From Planctomycetaceae bacterium (GTDB taxonomy: Bacteria; Planctomycetota; Phycisphaerae; Phycisphaerales; UBA1924): 35,826 nucleotides of DNA. The position numbers were made by a program, and so were the translations under genes. A model generated the notes under the pieces. It was not told the DNA's origin. It did no database searches and saw only the letters and a list, made by a program, of their open reading frames with translations. Of this stretch, positions 27,910 through 35,826 are shown piece after piece. The number at the start of each line of letters is the position of its first letter. The stretch's first letter is position 1. Location: assembly GCA_027487735.1 (NCBI GenBank), contig JAIYDA010000151.1:1-35826 (forward strand). The letters are read 5' to 3'.

Positions 27910-28728
27910 ATGCTCACGCCACACCAGCCCACCCGCTCCACGCGCCGCGCCTTCACGCTCGCCGAGCTCCTCATCGTGCTCGGCATCATCGCCGTGCTCA
28001 TCGGGCTCGTCGTCGTCGTGGGACGTGGCGTCGCGCAGAGCGCCAAGCGCAACGCAACCCTCAACACCCTCCAACTGCTCGACCAGGCCATGGCCGCGTA
28101 CATCGCAAGCGAAGACGCAACCTTCCCGCGCCAAGCCGCCCTCACCGAGACCACGCCCAACCAGCGCGTCCTGCTCGTCGATGGCGTCGGCGCAGGCGAC
28201 ATTCCGATCAACACCATCGGCTACTTCATTCGCGAGGCGAGCAAGGTGCCCCGCTGCCAAGAGATCCTCGCGAAGATTCCCGCGAAGTATCTCCGCAGCA
28301 TCGACATCGACGGCGCCGGCTCAGGCGGCGGCCCCCAGCCCGCACTCCCCACCGTCTTCGACGCGTGGGATCGCCCCATCCGCCTCGTGCTCCCATTCGC
28401 CGATGGCATCGTCACGGGCCCCCGCGGCACGACAACGCCCACACCGACCGAGTTCCGCGAAGCCGAAGACTTCCTCGTCCTCAGCCCACCCGCAACCCAC
28501 GCCTTCGCCTCCTACCGCCGCAACAACCTCACCGAGCGCAACCCCGCAGCCAACTGTGCCGTCGTCACCCCCGCCGATAGCGACGGCGGCCGCTGCGTCG
28601 CCAATCAGCCCTACTTCTACTCCCTGGGTGAAGATGGCCTCGCAGGCCTCAACACGCCCTCGCCTTGCGACGACGACGACAACCGCAGCGACAACATCTA
28701 CAGCATCCCGCCCGCCACCGCGCAGTAA
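27910..28728 (+). CDS. Prepilin-type protein with Ala at the cleavage position
   Basis: The 272-residue protein has a prepilin N-terminus (basic RSTRRA, then FTLAELLIVLGIIAVLIG) with Glu at +5. The residue before Phe is Ala rather than the usual Gly, which may affect processing. A globular part follows, with NTLQLLDQAMAAYIASEDATFP, as in pseudopilins, FDAWDRPIRLVLPFADG, and a C-terminal part SLGEDGLAG...DDDDNRSDNIYSIP, which resembles the major pseudopilin (GspG-like) calcium-site ending. The start is ATG 27910 with GAGG six bases upstream. It stands alone between secA and tRNA-Arg. A type II secretion-like or pilus-like assembly role is likely, but no partner genes are here. Confidence 0.85.
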   Translation: MLTPHQPTRSTRRAFTLAELLIVLGIIAVLIGLVVVVGRGVAQSAKRNATLNTLQLLDQAMAAYIASEDATFPRQAALTETTPNQRVLLVDGVGAGDIPINTIGYFIREASKVPRCQEILAKIPAKYLRSIDIDGAGSGGGPQPALPTVFDAWDRPIRLVLPFADGIVTGPRGTTTPTPTEFREAEDFLVLSPPATHAFASYRRNNLTERNPAANCAVVTPADSDGGRCVANQPYFYSLGEDGLAGLNTPSPCDDDDNRSDNIYSIPPATAQ

Positions 28729-28789
28729 GGCCCCTCACTTCGCTCCTCCCCGACGCTCTCGCCCCACGCCGCACTACCATCTCCGCGTC

Positions 28790-28863
28790 GTCCCGGTAGC
28801 TCAGTTGGATAGAGCAGCCGCCTTCTAAGCGGCAGGTCGTGGGTTCGAATCTCACCTGGGACG
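28790..28863 (+). tRNA. tRNA-Arg (anticodon TCT)
   Basis: The 74-base cloverleaf has acceptor GTCCCGG/CTGGGAC (one G-T pair), D-stem GCTC/GAGC, anticodon stem GCCGC/GCGGC with loop CTTCTAA, and T-arm GTGGG-TTCGAAT-CTCAC. Anticodon TCT reads AGA and AGG. CCA is not encoded. Confidence 0.95.
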
Positions 28864-28898
28864 CTTGACGGTTGAACGCTTCACAGTGGCAACCCGCC

Positions 28899-29984
28899 TC
28901 AATCAGCAACGATCGTCACCTCCGTCGTCGTTGCGTCGTCGCCCACGCCCGACACCGTCCAGGTCCTCAGCCAGTTGTTGAGGCCAGCGAATGGGTTGTT
29001 CGCCGTCGTGTCCTCAATCGTCACTCGGCCGATCTGCGTGGGCAGGGGCGTGAGGGTCGCGTCATCCTCAGCCACAAAGATGTTCTCGCGGCGGCGTGCG
29101 CTGCTGGGCGGCGTGAGGCCTGAGAACGTAAACAGAAGCGACTTCGGGTCAGCCTCCGTCAAGAAATCAACGTGGTTGTCGTTGAAGGCCACGTTGCCTT
29201 CCCACGTGTCTCGCTTGCCGTGAATCAGCAGGCTGATCGAGCTTGTGCCCTTGCCGACAGTGTCCGTAAAGCCCGCACGCGTGTCGACCTTGCCCGTGTT
29301 GAGCAAGCGATAGCTCGCGCTCGCTTGCGCACCGACGACTTCGTACGAAGGGCCTCGATTGCCCAAGACCGCTTCGTTCGCGCTGAACGTGTTGCTCCAC
29401 TTCGCTCGCCGCGCCCCAAAGAACGGCATCATCGCGTAGCTGTTGTTTCCCGTCACGTTGCTCTCCATCGCGAGCGTGCCCACTGCCTTGGTGCCGCCTT
29501 GCGTCACGTGCTCCGCGCTGGAGCCACGGAACGCGGGGTCCCAAAGAGCTTGGTTTGTGCTGCCCACTGCGGCAGAAGTCGCGCCGGGCAGTGCAGGCAC
29601 GGTGAGGTTGTAGTCGTCGTCAACACGAACCAGCTCCGACTGCTCCGCGGGGCTGACAGTGAGTTCGGGCGGAAAGAAGCCTGCGTAGATGAGTATCGAC
29701 AGCACGCTCCCCGGATCGTCCTTGGCGGAAGCGCTGCTGAGCGTCGTATGCCCCTTGTCAAGCTCACTCGGGATCGGGTAGCGGTCCTTGTTGTTCTGCG
29801 CGAAGAGCACCATGCCTTGGTGGATGCCGCGGATGTGAGTGTTGTCGCGGATGTGGCGTGTGTTTCCTCCGCGTGGCTTTGAAAGCGCAGGCGCCAGCAC
29901 CAAGAAAACAAAAAGCAGAGTGACAACCACACCGAGCACTGTGAGCAGATCAATGATGGTGAAGCCTCGACGTGACGCGTGCAT
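28899..29984 (-). CDS. Prepilin-type protein with Asp at +5
   Basis: The 361-residue protein starts at ATG 29984 with GGAAGGA seven bases upstream. The N-terminus MHASRRG|FTIIDLLTVLG is a prepilin signal but has Asp where the assembly glutamate (+5) normally lies. The hydrophobic helix runs to about residue 33, then KPRGGNTRHIRDNTHIRGIHQGM. Near 275 there is NVAFNDNHVDF, which resembles the end of the H-X9-DG domain with Asn in place of Gly, followed by about 85 further residues. It is probably a pseudopilin-like envelope protein. It lies downstream of the phosphoesterase-like gene but across a tail-to-head gap containing that gene's hairpin. Confidence 0.85.
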   Translation of the reverse strand: MHASRRGFTIIDLLTVLGVVVTLLFVFLVLAPALSKPRGGNTRHIRDNTHIRGIHQGMVLFAQNNKDRYPIPSELDKGHTTLSSASAKDDPGSVLSILIYAGFFPPELTVSPAEQSELVRVDDDYNLTVPALPGATSAAVGSTNQALWDPAFRGSSAEHVTQGGTKAVGTLAMESNVTGNNSYAMMPFFGARRAKWSNTFSANEAVLGNRGPSYEVVGAQASASYRLLNTGKVDTRAGFTDTVGKGTSSISLLIHGKRDTWEGNVAFNDNHVDFLTEADPKSLLFTFSGLTPPSSARRRENIFVAEDDATLTPLPTQIGRVTIEDTTANNPFAGLNNWLRTWTVSGVGDDATTTEVTIVAD

Positions 29985-30130
29985 GGTTCAATCCTTCCGC
30001 TATCGCAGTCTCAATGCTTCAAAACTGTACGTCCCAAAGCATGTTTGGGTTTGGCCTTCAAACGACAATGCCCGCGAAACGGCTTGCGGCCATTGCGCGG
30101 GCACTGGGAAGATAGAGCCTCTCTCCTGTC

Positions 30131-30151
30131 AAGGGCTTTGCGTCAGCCCTT
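30131..30151 (-). terminator. Hairpin after the phosphoesterase-like gene
   Basis: AAGGGCT and AGCCCTT form a 7-base-pair stem with a 7-base loop, five bases past the stop codon. No T run follows on the minus strand, so termination is only possible. Confidence 0.4.
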
Positions 30152-30156
30152 CAGAC

Positions 30157-32142
30157 TCACTCGCACGACCCGCCGGCCAGCACCGTCAAGAACGCGATCA
30201 GGTCGCGATCATCCGGGAAGAGCCCGTCGTTGTTGTAGTCGATGTCGCTGCACAGCACCGTGCTGCACGTGCCGCCCGCAAGCACCGTGAGGTAGTCGAT
30301 GAGATCGGCATCATCCGGGAAGAGCCCATCGCCATTGAAGTCGATCGTGTCGCACTGCGCCGGACGCAGGTCATTCGCCGGGCCCTCGAGCACCACGCGA
30401 TTGCTGTACTTCCGCAGCTCAAAGCCCGTCACCGTGAAGTTCGCATCGCCGTTGTTGAGCGGGAAGTTGTGGAAGTTGTCCACTTCCACGCGGAACTGCC
30501 CACCGCCCAGCGGAATCACATCGACCTCCAAGAAGCCGTAGTGCTTGCCGCCGCGCAGCAGCTGGTTGCCATTCCACAGCTCAGGCTCGCTCTGGTCCGC
30601 CGTCCACACCGCATACGGGTTCATCTGGAAGCCCGTCCCCTGCGGGTTCAGCGGGTTGTTCCGCCACGCCGTGATCGCGCTGTTGGTGAGGCCCGGCGCA
30701 TCCTCCACGCCGCGCAGCCCGTCGCCCGCAAAGCCCACGTCCCACAGGTGCACGCCGTAGCCGTCGTTGTCCAAGTCAAAGTAGCTCATCTCCGCCACTT
30801 CGCTGTGCCCGCAGAACACGCCCGCCACGCGATACTGATCCACCAGCGGCGCATAAATCCGCATCGCCTCGCCGCTCTGCGTGCTCGTCACGCTGCTGCC
30901 GTGCACGCCGCGAGAGAACGGCGTGTGGTGCCACTGCACGAAGATGATCTGCCCACGCTGCCGCGCATCCGCCAGCGCCTGCACGGCCCAGTTCCACTGC
31001 TCGGTGCCCACGTTAAAGTCCGGGATGTCCGCCGGCGCATAAGGCGTGCTAAACCACGCACGGTTCGTGTCGCGATTGCTCGGGAAGTTCACGTTCAGGC
31101 CCTGCCCAACGGGCGGCGCAACCCGGCTGTTGGCCTCTTCCGTCGCCTTCACGCTGCACAGCGTGATGATCGTCACCGGGCCGTAATCGGTGCTGTAGTA
31201 CAGGTCCTGATACGCCGGCGTGCCACCATTGCTGGGCCAATCAAAGTACGCGCTCCACTGCTGCCGCGCATAGCTAATCAGCTGGTTCGTGTTGGGCCCA
31301 CCGTTGCCACCCTCGCCAGCGCCAACGCCATTGAAAATGCAGTTATTGCCGATGGCAGCAACGATCGGGCGACCGCTGAGGAGATCGTCATACTCGCCCG
31401 CGTTGTGCCGCCAGAACTCATCCCAGCGACGCTGCTGCTCAGCCCCAGTGCCCTCGATGAGATCGCCCGGCATGATCAGCATGTCCGGATCGCGCAGCTC
31501 GATCTGCTTGATGTTCTCGCGATAGCCCAGCGTCTCGGTCACGAGATACTGATCGCGTCCGCGACCCGTGCCCGTGGGGCGGCCCGTGCTGCCCGGCAGG
31601 TTGGGCGTCGTGCGGCTCCACTCGCGGAAGCGCGTCCGCCCGCTCACGAGCGTCTCGCTGTCGCTCATCACCGCAAAGCGAATGGGCTCGGTGGTGTTCG
31701 CCGCCGGAGCCGTCTGGAACGTGTTGCTATACGTGCTCTCGCCCTGCGTCACGGTGTACGAATACTCCGTCCCCGCCGCCAAGCCGCTCAGCGTCACCAC
31801 GTGCTTCCAGTTGCGAGCAGGCACGCCCGGAGCTGAGAAGATCGCCGTCGTCGAGAACGGGAACGCACCGCCGGCCGTCAGCTCGGCGTTGATCTGATAG
31901 TCCAGCACAGGCACGAGCACAGGCGTGCTCGTAAACGTCAGCGGGCTCGCGAGGCCACCGCCGCTCACCACGAGCGTGCCGGGCGTGTCGCTGCTCGTGA
32001 ACCACGTCAGTTGCATGCCGCTCGTCGTGGGCTGCTGCTGATAAGGCAGCACACGAAACGCGCTCTGCCCCATCGCCAAAGGTGCCAACGCACACACCCC
32101 GCACACCGCCACAATCGCCCCGATCGACGTCGCTCGACGCAT
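30157..32142 (-). CDS. Secreted metallophosphoesterase-like protein with C-terminal calcium-loop tag
   Basis: The 661-residue protein has a signal peptide (1-25, ending AMGQ), a fibronectin III-like N-terminal domain (about 30-145, as in purple acid phosphatases), and a calcineurin-like phosphoesterase domain (about 153-470). Motif positions are SDSE (Asp161), PGDLIE (Asp227), GNNCIF (Asn266), QWHHTPFS (His405) and CGHSE (His446). The family usually has GNHE and GHxH, so two metal-ligand positions are changed. The last 66 or so residues carry DFNGDGLFPDDAD and DYNNDGLFPDDRD with flanking cysteines, like the GH16 and the protein at 1-803. ATG 32142 is preferred over ATG 32157 because AGGAG lies seven bases upstream. 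A surface phosphatase or a binding protein are both possible. Confidence 0.85.
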   Translation of the reverse strand: MRRATSIGAIVAVCGVCALAPLAMGQSAFRVLPYQQQPTTSGMQLTWFTSSDTPGTLVVSGGGLASPLTFTSTPVLVPVLDYQINAELTAGGAFPFSTTAIFSAPGVPARNWKHVVTLSGLAAGTEYSYTVTQGESTYSNTFQTAPAANTTEPIRFAVMSDSETLVSGRTRFREWSRTTPNLPGSTGRPTGTGRGRDQYLVTETLGYRENIKQIELRDPDMLIMPGDLIEGTGAEQQRRWDEFWRHNAGEYDDLLSGRPIVAAIGNNCIFNGVGAGEGGNGGPNTNQLISYARQQWSAYFDWPSNGGTPAYQDLYYSTDYGPVTIITLCSVKATEEANSRVAPPVGQGLNVNFPSNRDTNRAWFSTPYAPADIPDFNVGTEQWNWAVQALADARQRGQIIFVQWHHTPFSRGVHGSSVTSTQSGEAMRIYAPLVDQYRVAGVFCGHSEVAEMSYFDLDNDGYGVHLWDVGFAGDGLRGVEDAPGLTNSAITAWRNNPLNPQGTGFQMNPYAVWTADQSEPELWNGNQLLRGGKHYGFLEVDVIPLGGGQFRVEVDNFHNFPLNNGDANFTVTGFELRKYSNRVVLEGPANDLRPAQCDTIDFNGDGLFPDDADLIDYLTVLAGGTCSTVLCSDIDYNNDGLFPDDRDLIAFLTVLAGGSCE

Positions 32143-32382
32143 GATCAAACTCCTCATCGCGCGCACGCGCGAAAGCTCACCAAGCCAGGCCCGCCGCAAC
32201 TCCGCAGCGCAGGTCTTGCCTTCGCCCACATCTTCGCCGAAGTCCTCGCCCTAGGTGTTCACGCTTCAACAAGCCTGCGCTGAGATTTCGCAGAGTCCAG
32301 ACAAGCTGGACCGGTTTGCTCTTGTCTCGCGATCGCTCGCCCGCTCACGCGTCACCCGACATCAACAACCAGCCCGCAACCC
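32143..32382. other. Non-coding gap upstream of the phosphoesterase-like gene
   Basis: Between the phosphoesterase-like start and the tRNA-Gln terminator I see no gene or clear promoter. Confidence 0.4.
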
Positions 32383-32420
32383 AAAAACACCAAGGGCCCC
32401 GCACTCGCATGCAGGGCCCT
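32383..32420 (-). terminator. Terminator of the tRNA-Gln transcript
   Basis: AGGGCCC (32393-32399) pairs with GGGCCCT (32414-32420); on the minus strand the stem is followed by TGGTGTTTTTGG. It lies about 34 bases beyond the tRNA 3' end. Confidence 0.75.
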
Positions 32421-32453
32421 CTTCGTCGTGTCGCCGCTCTTCGCAGCTCGTAA

Positions 32454-32524
32454 TTGGGGATCTAGGATTTGAACCTAGACTAAGTGAGTCAGAGTCACTC
32501 GTGCTACCGTTACACCAATCCCCA
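32454..32524 (-). tRNA. tRNA-Gln (anticodon CTG)
   Basis: The cloverleaf of 71 bases has acceptor TGGGGAT/ATCCCCA with discriminator A, D-stem GTGT/GCAC, anticodon stem AGTGA/TCACT with loop CTCTGAC, and T-arm CTAGG-TTCAAAT-CCTAG. Anticodon CTG reads CAG. A leading T in the acceptor is usual for Gln tRNA. CCA is not encoded. Confidence 0.94.
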
Positions 32525-32633
32525 AAAGATTGGTTCCCAAAGCTGCTTCGCCTCGGGCCGCAACTATAACCCCCGCCCCCCACCCCGGCAACTCAGCGAG
32601 CCTTCTTCTCGCTCCCCCCTCTGTGCCAGTTCC

Positions 32634-32703
32634 CCTGTCACCGCTCCCCTGTCACCTGTCCCCTGTCCCCTGTCACCTGTCACCTGTCACCTGTCACCTG
32701 TCA
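32634..32703. repeat. Heptamer tandem repeat (CCTGTCA, ten units)
   Basis: Ten consecutive units of seven bases, mostly CCTGTCA or CCTGTCC with one divergent unit (CCGCTCC), keep perfect phase. The glycosyltransferase stop codon (32694-32696) lies inside the array. Confidence 0.9.
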
Positions 32704-33794
32704 CTCACCGCACCCACCGCCCCGCCCCACAACCGCTCACTCCCCACATCCCCGCCCCCGCGCCCCTCGCTCGCATCCTCCAGCGCATCCCGCAGCCCCG
32801 CGTTCCACGCCCACCGCTTCAGCGGCAAATGCCGGTCATACGCCCGCGCCAACTGCGTAGCATCGCTGTTCTCCATCGTCGCAGGCGTCTGCGCAAGCCC
32901 CTCAAACCACTCCATCAGCGCCCGCGCCCCCTCCGCGCCCTCGCTCGCAATCCGCACGCACTTTGCCTGCTCCTCCTCGCTCAAAATGTCCCGCCGAAAC
33001 ATCGCAAGGCTGCACGCCCCGCTCGTCCGCGCAAACCCCAGCGCCGCATACCCCAGCTTGTACTCGCGCGCCACATACTCGCGCGGCGTCATCGCATGGT
33101 CATGCCACCCCCGCGCCCCGGGTACAAACACCACCGGGCACGCCCCCAGTCGCTCGCGCATCTTGAACGCAATCTCGTTGTCCTCATACCCATACCACGA
33201 CGGATACTGCGTAAAGCCCCCAACCCGCCGCACCGCATCCATGGGCATGCTCATGTTCAGCCCCCACGCATGCCGAAAGCCCCAGTCGCGGTCCACGTCC
33301 TTGTCCGGCGCCCCATCCTCCCCGCGCATCCGATGATAAAAGAACACCATGCTCGTCCCCTCGAGCATCGCCTCAAACACGCTCCGCCTCTCTCGCACCA
33401 CCCAAGGTGAGTCGCCCACCACCACCGCGCTCGCATATCCGCTCAGCCGCTCGTGCCCCTCCACATGCCGCTGCAAAAGCTGCGGTTCCGCAAGCAGGTC
33501 ATCGTTCAAGCTCAGCAGCAGCTTCCCCCGCACAAACGGCAGCAGCGCATTCCGCACCGCCGCCAGCCCACCCCGCGGACAGACCGCAATCTGCAACTGC
33601 CCGCGCTCACCCCCCGCCGCCGTCCACGCCGCAGATGCCACCGCAGGCCCCACGTCGTCAGGCCCATCAAACCCCACCAACACCTCATACCGCTGCCCCG
33701 CAAGGCTCTGCCGCGCCAGCCGCTGCAAGCACGTCGCCAGCCGCTGCGCACGCCCCCGCGTCGGTATCACCACACTCACCGCAAGCTGTTCCAT
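32694..33794 (-). CDS. Family 2 glycosyltransferase
   Basis: The 366-residue protein has a GT-A fold. It begins SVVIPTRGRAQRLATCLQRL (strand and helix of the nucleotide-sugar site), has LVGFDGPDD, then GLAAVRNALLPFVRGKLLLSLNDD (metal-binding Asp-Asp in place of DxD, about residue 110), and later WGLNMSMPMDAVRRVGGF and YGYEDNEIAFKMRERLG, typical GT2 acceptor-side motifs. The C-terminal third is helical and lacks recognised motifs. There is no membrane segment. The start is ATG 33794 with AAGG upstream; a TTG at 33827 would add 11 residues. Donor and acceptor are unknown; a cell-surface glycan role is likely. The 3' end lies within the heptamer repeat. Confidence 0.85.
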   Translation of the reverse strand: MEQLAVSVVIPTRGRAQRLATCLQRLARQSLAGQRYEVLVGFDGPDDVGPAVASAAWTAAGGERGQLQIAVCPRGGLAAVRNALLPFVRGKLLLSLNDDLLAEPQLLQRHVEGHERLSGYASAVVVGDSPWVVRERRSVFEAMLEGTSMVFFYHRMRGEDGAPDKDVDRDWGFRHAWGLNMSMPMDAVRRVGGFTQYPSWYGYEDNEIAFKMRERLGACPVVFVPGARGWHDHAMTPREYVAREYKLGYAALGFARTSGACSLAMFRRDILSEEEQAKCVRIASEGAEGARALMEWFEGLAQTPATMENSDATQLARAYDRHLPLKRWAWNAGLRDALEDASEGRGGGDVGSERLWGGAVGAVSDR

Positions 33795-33827
33795 ACCGCC
33801 CTTATCGGCAACCCCCGCCCGCTTCAA

Positions 33828-33855
33828 CGAATGCCGAATCCCGAATCCCGAATGC
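33828..33855. repeat. Heptamer tandem repeat (CGAATSC, four units)
   Basis: CGAATGC, CGAATCC, CGAATCC, CGAATGC follow each other without gaps between the glycosyltransferase and guaB. Confidence 0.85.
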
Positions 33856-33863
33856 CCCTCTCT

Positions 33864-35483
33864 CTACTTCACCCCAGGCGTGTAGTTACTGCTCTCCTTC
33901 GTGATCAGGATGTCATGCGGATGGTTCTCCACCACCGTCGCAGGCGTCACCTTCACAAACCGTGCATCCCGCTGCAACTCGTCAATCGTCTTGCACCCCA
34001 CATACCCCATGCTGCTCCGCAGCCCGCCCACCATCTGATACACCACTTCCGCCAAGTTGCCCCGATACGCCACAAGGCCCTCCACACCCTCTGGCACAAA
34101 CTTCTGCGTCGCCTTGCCATCGCTCCCCAGCTTCTCCGCCTGGCGATACCTGTCCGCACTCCCCGCGCTCATCGCCCCCTCGCTCCCCATCCCGCGATAG
34201 CTCTTATACCGCCGCCCCTGATGAATCACCGCCTCCCCCGGGCTCTCATCCAGCCCCGCAAACATGCTCCCCATCATCACGCAGCTCGCCCCCGCCGCCA
34301 GCGCCTTCGGAATGTCCCCGCTGTGCCGCACCCCACCATCAGCAATCACCGGCGCCCGGCTGCCATACGCCGCCAAGCCCGCCACCGCGTTCATGATCGC
34401 CGTGATCTGCGGCACGCCCACGCCCGTCACCACGCGCGTCGTGCAGATGCTCCCGGGCCCGATGCCCACCTTCACCGCATCCGCCCCCGCCCGCACCAGG
34501 TCCGTCGCCGCCTCGCCCGTCGCGATGTTGCCAGCAATCAGTTGCACGTCGCTGTTCTTCACAAACGCGCTCTGCCGCAGGTTCTTCACCGTCCGCAGCA
34601 CATTCTCACTGTGCCCGTGCGCCGTATCCACCACAATCACATCCACATCCGCCGCCACCAGCGCCTCCGCACGCTCGTAGTGGTCCACGCCCACCGCAGC
34701 CCCGCACAGCAGCCGCCCCTTCCCATCCCGGCATGCCTTCGGAAACTGCGTAAACCGCTCCACATCACGCATCGTGATGAGCCCAGCCAGCCGCCGCTCG
34801 CTATCCACCAGCAGCAGCTTCTCCACCTTGTGCTTGTTGAGGATCACCTCCGCCTGATCCAGCGTCGTGCTCGCCGGAGCCGTGATCAGGTTCTCCCGCG
34901 TCATCACATCCCGCACGAGCTTGCTCGCATCCTCCACAAACTTCAGATCGCGCCGCGTGATGATCCCCAGCACCCTGCCCTTGCCCCGCAGGTTCTCTGT
35001 CCCATCCTCCGTCACCGCAAACCCGCTCACGTTGTGCAGCCGCATCAGCTCCTTCGCCCGCTGCACCGTGTCGCTGGGTCCGAGCGTGATCGGGTCGCTA
35101 ATCACCCCGTTCGCGCTCCGCTTCACCTTCGCCACCTCGCGCGCCTGACTCTCAACGCCCAGGTTCTTATGAATGATCCCAAGCCCACCCTCCTGCGCGA
35201 GCGCAATCGCCAGCAAGCTCTCCGTCACCGTGTCCATCGGCGCACTCAGCAGCGGAATATGCAGCTTGATGCGCTCCGTCAGCCGCGTGCTCGTGTCCGC
35301 CTCCGCAGGCATCACCCCGCTGCGACGCGGAATCAGCAGCACGTCGTCAAACGTGATGCCATCCGCCACGATCTTGTCAAATGGGTTCACGCCCCCGCGG
35401 CTGCCAGGTGTCTGCCCAGCAGGGACAGATGCCATCGCCGAAGCCGTCCCGCCCTGGTCACGAACTGTTGCTTGGTCCGCCAT
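33864..35483 (-). CDS. guaB: Inosine-5'-monophosphate dehydrogenase
   Basis: The 539-residue enzyme oxidises IMP to XMP with NAD, the committed step of guanine nucleotide synthesis, in the cytoplasm. Landmarks are [12 protein letters not shown] near residue 45, [12 protein letters not shown], a pair of CBS domains inserted at about 115-240, the catalytic loop GPGSICTTR with Cys347, [20 protein letters not shown], the [15 protein letters not shown] segment, and the flap with [10 protein letters not shown]. An N-terminal extension of about 35 residues precedes the barrel. The start is ATG 35483, with AAGG seven bases upstream. The gene is intact and downstream of a cytosine-rich low-complexity region; the glycosyltransferase follows on the same strand after 69 bases. 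Confidence 0.97.
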   Translation of the reverse strand: MADQATVRDQGGTASAMASVPAGQTPGSRGGVNPFDKIVADGITFDDVLLIPRRSGVMPAEADTSTRLTERIKLHIPLLSAPMDTVTESLLAIALAQEGGLGIIHKNLGVESQAREVAKVKRSANGVISDPITLGPSDTVQRAKELMRLHNVSGFAVTEDGTENLRGKGRVLGIITRRDLKFVEDASKLVRDVMTRENLITAPASTTLDQAEVILNKHKVEKLLLVDSERRLAGLITMRDVERFTQFPKACRDGKGRLLCGAAVGVDHYERAEALVAADVDVIVVDTAHGHSENVLRTVKNLRQSAFVKNSDVQLIAGNIATGEAATDLVRAGADAVKVGIGPGSICTTRVVTGVGVPQITAIMNAVAGLAAYGSRAPVIADGGVRHSGDIPKALAAGASCVMMGSMFAGLDESPGEAVIHQGRRYKSYRGMGSEGAMSAGSADRYRQAEKLGSDGKATQKFVPEGVEGLVAYRGNLAEVVYQMVGGLRSSMGYVGCKTIDELQRDARFVKVTPATVVENHPHDILITKESSNYTPGVK

Positions 35484-35826
35484 AGATAAGCCTTGCACCC
35501 CCTCCCCCCAGAGTCAACCCGCGCCCCGCTTTTCGCTCCCGCCCCCCTTCCGCCCTTTCCCACTTTGTCACTTCACGCTTCTCCCCTTCCCTCCCGCTCT
35601 CCCCCAAAAAGCGCACACCGCGGCCCCAAAATCCCCCCGCGCGCCGTGGCCCAAAAACAATCTTCCGCGCACCGCCCTCCCCCCAAAGAAACCCAATTTC
35701 CCCACGTTTCCTCCCACTTCGCCACCCCGCCACTCCGCCACTTCGCCACTCTCCTCCCCACGGCGCGCGCGCGCCCCGGCCCCCACCCCCCTCCCTCCGA
35801 GGAGCTCACGCAAGCTCGCACAGCAG
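35484..35826. other. Pyrimidine-rich low-complexity region upstream of guaB
   Basis: The plus strand here is strongly biased to C and T, with runs of C. No gene is convincing on either strand; the open minus-strand frames are Gly/Arg-rich artefacts of the bias. It contains an octamer repeat and presumably the guaB promoter, which I could not identify. Confidence 0.5.
35713..35752. repeat. Octamer tandem repeat (GCCACTYC, five units)
   Basis: Five consecutive 8-base units (CCCACTTC, GCCACCCC, GCCACTCC, GCCACTTC, GCCACTCT) lie in the low-complexity region. Confidence 0.8.

Noticed and set aside
29839..31836. Plus-strand open frame of 665 codons
   Set aside because: It is antisense to the phosphoesterase-like gene and has no recognisable domain.
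32634..32703. Heptamer array as a CRISPR array
   Set aside because: Units are contiguous with no spacers and there are no cas genes in the window.
33453..35489. Plus-strand open frame of 678 codons rich in His, Arg and Pro
   Set aside because: It is antisense to guaB and the glycosyltransferase, both of which have intact catalytic motifs.

Overview
The window looks like a chromosomal segment of a GC-rich planctomycete, most likely of class Phycisphaerae. This rests on secreted proteins ending either in a PTPGA...RRRR sorting tail (PEP-CTERM type) or in a doubled, cysteine-bounded calcium-loop module around FNGDGLFPDD (resembling the 'GC-type dockerin' of Phycisphaerales), on several prepilin-type proteins, and on a very large SecA (1378 residues). 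There is no insertion sequence, prophage or CRISPR array. Taxonomy is inferred from gene content only.

Layout. 1-803 (minus): secreted protein with the doubled calcium-loop tail, cut by the window edge. 1020-2716 (minus): acpP then fabF, separated by a terminator-like hairpin. 3071-3889: DUF1444-like protein. 4143-5596: two tandem PEP-CTERM paralogues, each with its own promoter. 6402-7070 (minus): a third PEP-CTERM protein whose body is homologous to the protein at 1-803. 7219-17329 (minus) is a beta-glucan utilisation locus read as lacI, GH16, ABC ATPase, prepilin-like protein, solute-binding protein, two permeases, GH1; a GH17 lipoprotein (17515-18606) is divergent from lacI. 18693-23321 holds small genes: an RraB-like protein, tRNA-Val, a divergent HxlR regulator and CPVC thioredoxin-like protein, DUF3817 and DUF3592 membrane proteins, a stand-alone piece resembling the NrdJ C-terminus, and a doubtful secreted ORF. 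23571-28863: secA, a prepilin-like protein, tRNA-Arg. 28899-32142 (minus): a prepilin-like protein and a large metallophosphoesterase-like protein with the doubled calcium-loop tail. 32454-35483 (minus): tRNA-Gln, a family 2 glycosyltransferase and guaB, with period-7 and period-8 tandem repeats around them.

How the genes work together. The central locus fits stepwise use of a beta-1,3-glucan such as laminarin. A tagged exported GH16 would cut the polymer, the GH17 lipoprotein would trim oligosaccharides at a membrane, the ABC importer would bring them in, and GH1 would finish hydrolysis in the cytoplasm. Two copies of a TGAAAC-N-GTTTCA-like sequence lie in the lacI/GH17 divergent region, and similar sequences lie just downstream of the promoter of the secreted protein at 1-803, suggesting a regulon beyond the locus.

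The most novel-looking signal is modular C-terminal tagging. One secreted domain occurs twice, once with the doubled calcium-loop tail and once with the PEP-CTERM tail, and the calcium-loop tail also sits on a GH16 enzyme and a phosphoesterase-like protein. No receptor for that tail is visible here. A prepilin-like gene translationally coupled to the sugar-importer ATPase is the second main point.
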